64,000 bases of DNA from CAVPNY01 sp963706905 (GTDB lineage: Bacteria; Chloroflexota; Anaerolineae; Anaerolineales; UBA4823): the NCBI GenBank assembly GCA_963706905.1, contig CAVPNY010000013.1, positions 17,082-81,081 of the forward strand, given 5' to 3'. Below, piece by piece: positions 9,592-18,162 of this stretch (the first letter of the stretch is position 1; the number at the start of each line of letters is the position of its first letter). Under the pieces are notes generated by a model. That model did not search any database, had not been told where the DNA came from, and saw nothing but the letters and a program-made list of their open reading frames with translations. A program made the translations under genes and the position numbers.

Positions 9592-10434
9592 ATGAGGGTC
9601 CGTAGTTCTAGTTCAACAGGCAGCCGGTTTTCTATTGGAAGGGTTTTGATAGCCCTGGTAATCGCAGCCATATCGATCATTGGTTTTCTGGGATCGAAAA
9701 GTTACAACCCGATCACAGAAGAAAACCAGTACGTGGCTATTACCCCCGAACAAGAGATAGCCCTCGGATTACAAGCTGCGCCCGAGATGGCTCGTGAATT
9801 TGGAGGCCTTGACCCGGATCCAAGCCAGCAGGCATATGTGGACAATGTCTGTGAGAAGCTGATCCAGAATTCGAATGCGAAGAATACGGATTGGCCTTTC
9901 GAATGCCATCTTCTGGCAGACGACCAGACTATTAACGCTTTTGCATTGCCGGGCGGGCAGGTATTCATCACCTCAGCATTATTTAATCAGCTTGAGACGG
10001 AGGGCCAGCTGGCCGGCGTGCTGGCACATGAGATCGGGCATGTGGTGGCCCGGCACAGTTCTCAGCAGATAGCTAAAGCCCAATTAACCCAAGGGCTGAC
10101 CGGCGCGGTGGTGGTAGCCTCGTACGATCCGCAGGACCCTAACAGCCGCTCAGCTGCCTACATGGCGCAGATCGTCGGTCAGCTTGTGAACATGAAGTAC
10201 GGCCGCGATGACGAGCTACAATCTGACCGGTTAGGCGTCGAGTTTATGTCTGAAGCGGGTTATGACCCGCGGGCGCTACTCCGCGTCATGGAAATTTTGG
10301 CTGCTTCCACGGAAGGCGCCCGGCCTCCCGAATTCTTCAGCACCCATCCCAATCCTGATAATCGCATTGCTCGCATCCAAGAAGCAATCCAGGAAGTTTT
10401 TCCCCAGGGTGTGCCGGATAACCTGATCCGTTAG
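9592..10434 (+). CDS. M48 family metalloprotease (membrane-anchored, BepA/Oma1-like)
   Basis: The 280-residue protein begins with a basic stretch and one membrane helix (VLIALVIAAISIIGFLG, residues ~18-34), followed by an extracytoplasmic peptidase domain. LAHEIGHVVARHS at ~144-156 is the HExxH zinc motif and the Glu in GRDDELQSDRLG (~207) is the third ligand. FALPGGQVFI upstream is the usual edge strand of M48C peptidases and STHPNPDNRI at the end fits the family. Unlike BepA there is no TPR domain. GAGGAG lies 5 bases before the ATG. Likely role: protein quality control at the membrane. Confidence 0.93.
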   Translation: MRVRSSSSTGSRFSIGRVLIALVIAAISIIGFLGSKSYNPITEENQYVAITPEQEIALGLQAAPEMAREFGGLDPDPSQQAYVDNVCEKLIQNSNAKNTDWPFECHLLADDQTINAFALPGGQVFITSALFNQLETEGQLAGVLAHEIGHVVARHSSQQIAKAQLTQGLTGAVVVASYDPQDPNSRSAAYMAQIVGQLVNMKYGRDDELQSDRLGVEFMSEAGYDPRALLRVMEILAASTEGARPPEFFSTHPNPDNRIARIQEAIQEVFPQGVPDNLIR

Positions 10435-10541
10435 ATCGAAGCGCAGTGTAACGGAAGCGCGTGACAACCTGCGTATACCCAATCAATTGAGTGAAGAGAT
10501 CTGCTCAATAAAACCAATCAATAATATGCTAGGAGGCTTAA

Positions 10542-10802
10542 ATGTTAATCAACATTATCGCATGGATTATTTTAGGTGGTATTGCTGGCTGGATTGCCAG
10601 CCTGATAATGAGTAAAGATGCCAGTATGGGCACCATTGCTAATATCGTCGTTGGAATCGTCGGCGCCGTGATCGGCGGTTTCTTGATGAACCTGTTCGGC
10701 GCTTCGGGTGCAACAGGCTTTAATCTGTACAGTTTGATCGTCGCGGTTATTGGTGCAGTTGTGCTGCTCTTTTTGATCGGTGTCCTTCGCCGGGCGTTTT
10801 AA
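10542..10802 (+). CDS. GlsB/YeaQ/YmgE family small membrane protein
   Basis: The 86-residue product has three hydrophobic helices with glycine-rich faces (IAWIILGGIAGWIASLIM, ANIVVGIVGAVIGGFLMNLF, LYSLIVAVIGAVVLLFLIGV), the pattern of the transglycosylase-associated/GlsB stress membrane proteins. A strong AGGAGG lies 7 bases before the ATG. Members are often induced by envelope or stationary-phase stress; exact role is not known. Confidence 0.93.
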   Translation: MLINIIAWIILGGIAGWIASLIMSKDASMGTIANIVVGIVGAVIGGFLMNLFGASGATGFNLYSLIVAVIGAVVLLFLIGVLRRAF

Positions 10803-10852
10803 TCCTGTGTGTTCACCGGGATGGGTGAATTTTCAATTTTAGTTTTTCCTTC

Positions 10853-10889
10853 GAAATTGCGGAGGGCAAATGAAGCCCTCCGCAATTTC
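10853..10889. promoter_or_regulatory. perfect 15-bp hairpin before ABC exporter genes
   Basis: GAAATTGCGGAGGGC pairs with its exact complement across a 7-base loop (AAATGAA). It lies between the GlsB-like gene and the ABC ATPase, ~20 bases before the latter's ATG. No U-tract follows on either strand, so it is not a canonical intrinsic terminator; an mRNA-stabilising or leader element, or a non-canonical terminator, are options. Confidence 0.7.
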
Positions 10890-10909
10890 TGCAGAAGAGG
10901 CAAACATAT

Positions 10910-11887
10910 ATGACAAATATTAATTCTTATGCCGAAAATCCTGAATGGATTGTTCAATCCAACAAAATGACGAAAAATTTCAACCAGGAAATTGGGGTTA
11001 AAGATCTTACCCTCAATATTCCGCGTGGCTCGATATTCGGATTTATCGGCCCTAGCGGTTGCGGTAAAACCACAACCGTTCGTCTCCTGCTTGGGATATA
11101 CCCTCCGACGAGTGGAAAAGCAGAAATATTTGGTCACCAACCACATCGCTTTTCCCAGGAAGACAGGGTGCGAATCGGGTATATGCCTCAATTATTTATG
11201 CTGCAGCCAGGACTTACGGTTTGGCAGAATTTGTCCTTCGTCGCCTCAATGTATGGAATGGGGTTGCGCCGGCATAAGCGACTCAATGAGCTGCTCGATC
11301 TAGTAGAACTCAGCGGGGAAGAGCGCAAAAAAGCCCGGGATTTATCAGGTGGAATGCAGCGCCGGCTGAGTCTGGCAGCAGCATTGGTTCACAACCCCGA
11401 GCTGATATTTCTTGATGAGCCTACCGCTGGAATCGATCCTGTGCTGCGGCGGAAATTCTGGGACCACTTTCAGGATTTGAAGGCACAGGGGCACACTTTG
11501 TTTGTCACCACCCAATATGTTGGAGAAGCAGCATACTGTGATTATGTAGGTGTGATGTCAGATGGACATTTGTTAATGGTTGAAACGCCTGAGAATTTAA
11601 AGAAGATCGGCATGGAGGGGGAAGTGATCGAGCTGCATTTTGACGGCTTTCTGTCCCAAAACAAGATCGAACTCCTTCGACAGCAGTCTTTCATCTCAAA
11701 AGGTCGAGTGCATCTGCTGGATAATCTTTCGCTGCAATTAATCGTTGAGGATGCAGCAGAAGCACTGCCTGAGCTCTTACGGTGGTGTGAACAAAATGGG
11801 GTTGCAGTCCTGGAGGCACAAAAGCTAGAGCCATCGTTCGATGATGTTTTCGTTCAGTTGATAGAGAGGTACCGAAACCATGACTGA
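10910..11887 (+). CDS. ABC transporter ATP-binding protein (ABC-2 exporter type)
   Basis: The 325-residue ATPase has Walker A GPSGCGKTTTV (~46-56), Q-loop GYMPQ, signature LSGGMQRR, Walker B LIFLDEPTAGID and a switch region with TTQYVGEA, where Gln replaces the usual H-loop His (normally THY/THF). The C-terminal ~90 residues form the accessory domain common to drug and Nod-factor-type exporters. Its stop overlaps the permease start by 8 bp, implying one complex with it. The absence of the canonical H-loop His may slow hydrolysis. Confidence 0.93.
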   Translation: MTNINSYAENPEWIVQSNKMTKNFNQEIGVKDLTLNIPRGSIFGFIGPSGCGKTTTVRLLLGIYPPTSGKAEIFGHQPHRFSQEDRVRIGYMPQLFMLQPGLTVWQNLSFVASMYGMGLRRHKRLNELLDLVELSGEERKKARDLSGGMQRRLSLAAALVHNPELIFLDEPTAGIDPVLRRKFWDHFQDLKAQGHTLFVTTQYVGEAAYCDYVGVMSDGHLLMVETPENLKKIGMEGEVIELHFDGFLSQNKIELLRQQSFISKGRVHLLDNLSLQLIVEDAAEALPELLRWCEQNGVAVLEAQKLEPSFDDVFVQLIERYRNHD

Positions 11888-13334
11888 AATTATTAAACGG
11901 ATCGCAGGTTTTTTTATCCGCATCTCTGCGTTTATCACTAAAGAGTTTTTTTCTGTTGTAAGCCAACCCCGCCTGTTGGGTGTGTTGATTCTGGGGCCAT
12001 TTCTCATTTTGCTTATATTCGGCATCAGCTACCAGGATACCTACCGGACTTTACGTACGGTTATCGTTGTTGCAAAAGATAGCAGCATTGAAGAATCAGT
12101 CAAGGCATTTGCTGAGCAGCCAATGCCCGGGATTCAAGTGGTCAATATCACTCCTGACCCAACCGAGGCATTGAACACCTTGGAACAGCAGCTAGTCGAC
12201 CTGGTGCTGGTCATCCCACCCGACACAGTTCAGACAATTGAAGGGAACCAGCATGCCGTGCTCACTTTTTACCATCAGGAGATTGATCCATTTGAGGTAG
12301 CCTATGTCGAGATTGTTGCTGACCGAATAACGGAAGAGACTAACCGGAAGCTGCTGCTCTCAGCGGTGGAGCAGAGCAAAGCAGAAGCGCGCACTTACCA
12401 AACTGAAATCCATCAGCTATCCGAAATCCAAGGCCGAACAACGGGGAGCAATGGATCGGATACTCCAAATACCGCCGCAGGAGATAATTCGTTAGGTGTC
12501 ACAGGGGTGATCTGGCTGTTGCTTCAGGCTACTGGTGGGGAGGCAGATGGTATAACTGCTGAAAATCCGGGAGATCCACAGATAAGCACCTCTTCCCAGG
12601 ACAGTGCAGCGGGATCCAAAGATGCTGACCTTCGAACGATAGACGAGCAGCTTACGCGATTCATTGGAATGGATTCACATGTTATCGTTGCACCTTTCAG
12701 TCGTGAAACGCATTCACTAAGTGAGGTAGACATTCAACCGGTACAATTTTATATTCCCGCAGTGCTTGCTCTGCTTCTGCAGCATATTGCCGTATCTTTA
12801 GCGGGTTTATCCATTGTCAGTGAACGTTACGCCGGTACCATGGAGGTGATGCGGGTCGCTCCTGTAAATGCTTTTGAGGTCCTGCTGGGAAAATATCTGA
12901 GCTTTTTTATTTTGCTTGGCTGCCTGGCTGCAGTGCTCACTGTCCTGTTGCGTTGGGTTTTAGGAGTACCCTTCATTGGCAGCTGGCCTCTTTACGCGTT
13001 GGCCGTTGGCCTGGTGATTCTGGTTTCACTTGGCTTTGGATTCTTGATTTCTAGTGTCGCGCGGAGTGACAGCCAGGCAATCCAATTTTCGATGGTGCTG
13101 CTGCTTGCCAGCATCTTTTTCTCAGGCTTCTTTCTACAATTGTATCGATTCCACTGGCCTGCCCAAACGATAGCCTGGCTTATGCCCTCCACTTATGGTT
13201 TTAAGATGTTGCAGGATATTATGTTGCGCGGGATCCAACCTGAGCCCTGGTTGTTCTGGGTATTAGGCGGACTTGCAATTGCGCTATTCCTGGTCAACTG
13301 GCTGAAGCTACGCAAGCTGATGGTGCAGAACTAG
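11880..13334 (+). CDS. ABC-2 type permease
   Basis: The 484-residue membrane protein has one N-terminal helix (LGVLILGPFLILLIFGISY), a large extracytoplasmic region (~45-285) and five C-terminal helices, the layout of ABC-2 exporters with split membrane domains (YhhJ/YbhR style). The segment SERYAGTMEVMRVAPVNAFE is the cytoplasmic coupling region. The external loop is unusually Ser/Gly/Thr-rich in the middle (~185-250). It is translationally coupled to the ATPase. Substrate is unknown; drugs, lipids or a peptide are possible. Confidence 0.9.
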   Translation: MTEIIKRIAGFFIRISAFITKEFFSVVSQPRLLGVLILGPFLILLIFGISYQDTYRTLRTVIVVAKDSSIEESVKAFAEQPMPGIQVVNITPDPTEALNTLEQQLVDLVLVIPPDTVQTIEGNQHAVLTFYHQEIDPFEVAYVEIVADRITEETNRKLLLSAVEQSKAEARTYQTEIHQLSEIQGRTTGSNGSDTPNTAAGDNSLGVTGVIWLLLQATGGEADGITAENPGDPQISTSSQDSAAGSKDADLRTIDEQLTRFIGMDSHVIVAPFSRETHSLSEVDIQPVQFYIPAVLALLLQHIAVSLAGLSIVSERYAGTMEVMRVAPVNAFEVLLGKYLSFFILLGCLAAVLTVLLRWVLGVPFIGSWPLYALAVGLVILVSLGFGFLISSVARSDSQAIQFSMVLLLASIFFSGFFLQLYRFHWPAQTIAWLMPSTYGFKMLQDIMLRGIQPEPWLFWVLGGLAIALFLVNWLKLRKLMVQN

Positions 13335-13397
13335 AGAGGTCTCATAAGCCGACATATTGAACCTGAATACCGGTGATCTTATGCCTCCCAAAAATTC

Positions 13398-14462
13398 CTA
13401 TCCGAGATTCACGGTACAACCCAATCCCGGAACATCCGAGGCGGTCAACCAGCCGTCCTCCAGGCGGAAGGTCGACAGGGTGGGGTCATCGATCAGGTCG
13501 AGATGACCGTCCAGGTCACCGTAGCGCACGTTGGGGCTGCTCAAGGCAAAGCTCAAGCCGGCAGCAATAAGCAAGGCCGGCTCGATCAGGCAGCTAACCA
13601 TGGTCACCAGGTGGGCTGCGCGAGCGATGGCATCCACCTGAGCGGCGCAACGCAAGCCGCCACAGGCTGCAATTTTTATGCTAAGCCCATCCACGATGCG
13701 ATGAGTCGCTAGATGCAGAGCGGAGGCAGGGCCACCTGCGCTCTGGTCAGCCAGAATGGGCAAGGGACTGGCTTTCTTGATCGCGCGCAGCCCCGCATCG
13801 TCACCGGGAGGGATGGGCTGCTCAAACATCTCAATAATCCCGGCCAGGGCGCGGGCCACATCAACCGCCTGCTGGACGGTATAGCCCCCATCCGAGTCCA
13901 GGCGAAGGATATGATCTGGCAACACCCGATGGATCGCCATCACCCGCCGGACATCCTCGTCAGGATCCAGCCCACCCTTAATCTTGAGCATCCGAAAGCC
14001 CTCTCCGGCGCGCAGCCGGGCGATCTCAACGCTCTCTGTGAGGGAGGCGATGGGGATAGTCACGGAGGTCTGGATGCAGTTGCGGTAACCGCCCAACAGG
14101 CGGTAAAGCGGCAGGCCTGATGCCAGGCCGAGCAAGTCGTGAAAGGCCAGGTCAAAGGCGCACATGGCCGAGGGCGCATCCTTGAGGTGAGGCGCTAATT
14201 CTTCCAGTGAATATTCCAGATTGGTGGGATGCAAGTCAGGGACAAGGGTGGCAGCATCGCGGCAGGCGCGGATGACAGCCTCCGGCCGATCTCCAGTCAG
14301 GTCCTGGTGGGCAACCGTACAGCCCCAGGCGCTCTCCCCCTTGACCGTTTGCAAGTGGACAAAGATGGCTGTAATCTGATCAATCTGCGGGACACCAGCC
14401 ATGCGGATGGGCTGCCGCAGTTTTAAGGTAACCGGATAAACTTCCGCCTTTTTTATCTGCAT
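13398..14462 (-). CDS. enolase-superfamily enzyme, dipeptide epimerase-like
   Basis: The 354-residue protein has the N-terminal capping domain and C-terminal barrel of the muconate-lactonising subgroup. The KxK pair is LKIKGG, metal ligands fit the Asp in LRLDSDGG, Glu in MFEQPI and Asp in LADQS, and the opposite-face base is the Lys in LSIKIAACGG. This K/K arrangement suits 1,1-proton transfer, as in L-Ala-D/L-Glu epimerases; o-succinylbenzoate synthase or another racemase is possible. It converges on the ABC permease and is divergent from the GH13 gene. Confidence 0.88.
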   Translation of the reverse strand: MQIKKAEVYPVTLKLRQPIRMAGVPQIDQITAIFVHLQTVKGESAWGCTVAHQDLTGDRPEAVIRACRDAATLVPDLHPTNLEYSLEELAPHLKDAPSAMCAFDLAFHDLLGLASGLPLYRLLGGYRNCIQTSVTIPIASLTESVEIARLRAGEGFRMLKIKGGLDPDEDVRRVMAIHRVLPDHILRLDSDGGYTVQQAVDVARALAGIIEMFEQPIPPGDDAGLRAIKKASPLPILADQSAGGPASALHLATHRIVDGLSIKIAACGGLRCAAQVDAIARAAHLVTMVSCLIEPALLIAAGLSFALSSPNVRYGDLDGHLDLIDDPTLSTFRLEDGWLTASDVPGLGCTVNLG

Positions 14463-14814
14463 CAGAGGCCCTCTCGAATGGATTTATTATGATTATAGCA
14501 GCTACGCAGTTGAAGGGAACATACGCTGGCGAAGAAAAGCAATGAAATCCAAAGCCAGCAAGGCTGAGGGCAAAAGACCTTCCTGGCAGCGCATCCGCCA
14601 AATTTGAGGAAACAACGCCAGCTCATGGCAGGAGTTAAATCTGACTCAACTGGCACAGTGTAAACTCACAGGAAAAGATGTCAGGCATGAGCACAAATCT
14701 TACCACTTTTCAAGGAAGGCAGCCGTCATCGGATGGCGGGTTTGCCAGTTTAGCAGGCCAGCGATATAATCACACACTATGATCCAAGCCAGAAGTTAAT
14801 CAGGAGACTTATTC
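14463..14814. other. 352-bp divergent intergenic region
   Basis: This gap separates the divergent epimerase and GH13 genes. Apart from a good plus-strand promoter near its right end I see no ORF, RNA gene or repeat in it. Confidence 0.6.
14742..14770 (+). promoter_or_regulatory. sigma-70-like promoter of the GH13 gene
   Basis: TTGCCA (14742-14747, 5/6 match to the -35 box) and a perfect TATAAT (14765-14770) are separated by 17 bp. The ATG at 14815 follows about 38 bases after the predicted start of transcription. Confidence 0.6.
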
Positions 14815-16155
14815 ATGGCCATCGACACCCCATACACCTACCGAAACCTGGTGATCTACGAGATCTATGTCCGCAACCACGGACCGAACGGCAACTTCGC
14901 CGATGTGGAAGCCGACCTGCCGCGCATTCGCAGCATGGGGGTAGATGTGATCTGGTTCATGCCGATCCACCCGATCGGCAAGGTCGCCCGAAAAGGCACG
15001 CTGGGCAGCCCCTACGCTATCCAGGATTACCGCGAGGTCAATCCCGAATACGGCACACGCCAGGATTTCTTCCGCCTGGTTGAGCATGCCCACGAACTAG
15101 GGCTGAAGGTGATGATCGATGTGGTCTACAACCACACCTCCCCGGATTCGGTGCTGGTCAGCCAGCACCCGGAATATTTTCACATGGACGAGAGCGGCAA
15201 GCTGATCACCCATGATCCTGAATGGTCAGACGTGATCGATTTGAAGCATCCGCACCCGGAACTGACCGCCTACCTGATCGAGACCCTGCAAAGCTGGGTG
15301 CATTTCGGCGTAGACGGATTCCGATGCGATGTGGGTTCCCTGGTGCCGGTGGATTTCTGGCGGCAGGCGCGGGCTGCGGTGGCCGAGATCAAACCGGGGG
15401 TGATCTGGCTGGCGGAATCGGTGCATGCTGCTTATGTTGGCAAACGCCGCAGGCGGGGATTAATCAGTCACTCGGACGGTGAGATCTACTCGGAATTCGA
15501 CATCACCTATGATTACGATATCTGGCCGATCTGGCAGCGGGCAGTGCTCGGAGAAGTCCCGACCAGCCGCTATCTGGAAATGCTGCGCTTTCAGGATTGC
15601 ATCTACCCGGTCAATTTCGTCAAGATGCGCTGCGTTGAAAACCACGACCAGGCGCGCATTCAAAAGCTTGCGCCTACCCGATCCCAGGCGCTGGCGTGGA
15701 CTGCATTCCAAGCCTTCAACAGGGGCGCGTTCTTGATCTACGGCGGGCAGGAAGCTGCTGCGGCGCACACGCCGTCATTGTTCGAGAGTGACAAGATCGA
15801 GTGGGGCGATTATGAACTACAGCCATTCCTAACCAAGCTGGCTGCGATTAAGAAAGACCCGGCACTGATCGAGGGCCATCTCGTGCTGCTGGACGGTGAG
15901 CCAGCGATCCAGGCGGCCTGGCACCATCCCGAGGCCAGCCTGTACGGGGTTTTTAATGCAAGCAGCGCGGCTGGCGAGGTAGAAGTGCAACTGCCGGATG
16001 GAGAATATCCCGATTTGCTGAGCGAAACCAGTGTGTTTGTTAAAGACGGGAAAACCACACTCCCGGAGAGCGCGATAATTTTACGATACGGCGAACCCTT
16101 CCAACTCAAGCCGATCTACAGCGAGCTATTGGATTTCGGTTTCCCGCCGTGCTGA
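14815..16155 (+). CDS. GH13 alpha-amylase family glycosidase
   Basis: The 446-residue protein has the (beta/alpha)8 barrel motifs of GH13: region I DVVYNH, region II GFRCDVGS with the nucleophile Asp (~171), region III WLAESVH with the acid/base Glu (~201), and region IV VENHDQ with the third Asp (~280). A short beta-sandwich domain ends the protein. There is no signal peptide, so the enzyme is probably intracellular, acting on maltodextrins or a related alpha-glucoside. AGGAG lies 8 bases before the ATG. It converges on the sugar operon at 16171-19465. Confidence 0.92.
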   Translation: MAIDTPYTYRNLVIYEIYVRNHGPNGNFADVEADLPRIRSMGVDVIWFMPIHPIGKVARKGTLGSPYAIQDYREVNPEYGTRQDFFRLVEHAHELGLKVMIDVVYNHTSPDSVLVSQHPEYFHMDESGKLITHDPEWSDVIDLKHPHPELTAYLIETLQSWVHFGVDGFRCDVGSLVPVDFWRQARAAVAEIKPGVIWLAESVHAAYVGKRRRRGLISHSDGEIYSEFDITYDYDIWPIWQRAVLGEVPTSRYLEMLRFQDCIYPVNFVKMRCVENHDQARIQKLAPTRSQALAWTAFQAFNRGAFLIYGGQEAAAAHTPSLFESDKIEWGDYELQPFLTKLAAIKKDPALIEGHLVLLDGEPAIQAAWHHPEASLYGVFNASSAAGEVEVQLPDGEYPDLLSETSVFVKDGKTTLPESAIILRYGEPFQLKPIYSELLDFGFPPC

Positions 16156-16170
16156 GCCAAGGATTTCAGG

Positions 16171-17102
16171 TTAGCCAGGTTTAACCAGCACCTGGTCCTT
16201 CAAACTCAATACTTGAGCGCTTTCGAACACACCCGGTCCCAGGGTCAGGGCATTGGCAGCGCCGGCGGCAAGCGCCAGGCGCAGCGCCCCCGGCAAACCC
16301 ATGCCACGGGAGAGTTCCAAGACCAAACCACCCAGGAATGCATCCCCGCTGCCCACAGGAGCCAGGGCAGCAATGGGCGGCGAGGCAGCTACCCAGACCC
16401 CAGATGGGGCGACCGCAACAGCACCCTCTGCTCCAAGAGTGATGATCGCTGATTCAGCACCTCTCTGGACGAAAGCATGGGCGGCAGCGATAGCTGATCC
16501 CGGCGAGTCAACCTGTACACCCAAGAATTCACCGGCTTCAGCAGCGTTCACTTTTACCAGCCAAGGGGTTTCCTCAAGAGCCAGACGCAATGCCTCACCG
16601 CGAGTGTCGAGCAAGGTGCGCACTCCATACTCTGCAGCCAGGCGAAGCAGGTGAGCATAACCGTCCAACGGGGCACCATCCGGCAGGTAACCGGAGAAGG
16701 TCGCCCAGCGCGCCTGATCCAGGCTATGCTCAAAGACATGCTCAAAGCGGCTGCCAGGCAGGTAGGTCGATACGCGGACCGGCCTCATACACATCAGTAA
16801 GCTGTCCTGATTGAGGATCGACGACCGAGAAGCAGGTACGCGTCTCCCCGTCCGCCCAGGCGATCTCCACCGGAATGCCCTCCTGCCGGAGTTGATCGGC
16901 GATCCAGCGCCCAAAATGCCCGGCCAACAGGACACAGGCGCGCACTTCTCCGCCCAGGCGAGTGGATGGTGCGCGCCACGTTCAACCCTTTACCGCCAGC
17001 GACCGCGACCAACTGCTCAGGGCGATGGATGGCGCCCAGGCGAAAATCCGGGATCAGCAAGGCCTTATCAATGGATGGATTGGGGGCGACGGCGACGATC
17101 AT
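16171..17102 (-). pseudogene. PfkB-family hexose-phosphate kinase (1-phosphofructokinase/LacC-like), two frame breaks
   Basis: Three consecutive frames make one ~310-residue ribokinase-fold protein. The first (from ATG 17102) carries APNPSIDKA and the sugar site GGKGLNVARTIHS; an extra base near 16958 moves to LGGEVRACVLLAGHFG; another near 16752 moves to RFEHVFEHSLDQ and the C-terminal half with VKVNAAEAGEF and the catalytic loop PVGSGDAFLGG. All sites needed for phosphoryl transfer are present. Together with the adjacent LacD-like aldolase it fits phosphorylation of a ketohexose-phosphate to a 1,6-bisphosphate (tagatose or fructose). Confidence 0.82.
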
Positions 17103-17164
17103 GTCAACTCTGTAGCCTGCAGCGCATCACCTAAACTCGGCAGGGCACTATTTTCTCCAAACAT

Positions 17165-18162
17165 TTAGCCCTGGTATGACAAATACCAGCCTTCCTGGAC
17201 AGAATCCGTCAGGTCGGGAAAGAAATCCCGCCAGGGGCGAGCGTAGCGGCTGGCGATCTCCCCCAGGCGGTCCAGTCGGCTGGCAGCCACGGTGTTCATG
17301 AAGGTAGTACGTTCAGCTGAGGGACGCGGGATGCCTTCCTTCCATAAAGATCTGCCGGCGATGTAGCCGGAAGCCCCAGCCCGGCAAGCTACTTCCACCT
17401 GGCGGGTAAACACCGCGAAGTCCACCCCGGCGCTGAGCACTGCCCAGGGGCATGGGGAAGCCGCCGAGACCGCCTGGCAGGTCCGCTCCCAGGAAGCCTC
17501 GTCCGAGTCAAGGCCGCAATCGCTGGAAACTCCAGCTTGAGCACATCCGGCCCCAGCGCTCCCAGGCGGCGGGCGATCTCGACGATCAGGCCAGGCAGCT
17601 GAGTGGCGAATCCGGCCGAATTCTTTGCCAGGCCCGGATCGATGCTGTACGAAATCGGCTCGAGGAAGAAAGTCAGATCCGCCTGCCGGCAGGATTGAAT
17701 GACGGTCTTGATTAACGCCTCCTGGGCAACGGTCAGCTCGCCTGCGAAGGGATTGTAGTACACCAGGAACTTGACCGCGTCGGCCCCCATGCGCCTGGCC
17801 TGCGCCACGCTCCAACCCGGCAGCAGGCTAGAGAGGCGGGCCACATCCGAGCCGGTATAACCGGACTCCTCAATAGCCACCAGCAACCCGACCTGACCGG
17901 GCAAAGCCCCGCTGGCGATAGCCTGGGCGGCGCCATAGACCGGGTCGAGCAGGACGGCGCTGGCATGCGGCGCCAGGGTGCGCACGACATCTAACTTGGC
18001 AGCGACCACTTCAGCGTAAGGGACCGCCTGCGGCGCCAGCGGATTGAGCAGCCTGACAAAGGACTGGCGGTGATCAAAGGCAAGGATGTTGAATACCCCC
18101 TCAGGGGTAGAAGTTGCAGCCAGACCACGCAGCTTACCAACGGATGGGAGGTTGTCAGTCAT
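17165..18162 (-). pseudogene. LacD-like class I tagatose/fructose-1,6-bisphosphate aldolase, one frame break
   Basis: The ~332-residue protein starts at ATG 18162 (MTDNLPSVGKL), which overlaps the stop of the GH4 gene as ATGACTGA. LAFDHRQSF, LLDPVYG and DAVKFLVYYNP are typical of LacD; the Lys in DVLKLEFP fits the Schiff-base position as I remember it. Near 17508 the frame shifts to DSDEASWERTCQAV and continues with LSAGVDFAVFTRQVEVACRAGASG to the end. It splits the product of the downstream PfkB kinase into triose phosphates by inference. Confidence 0.83.
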
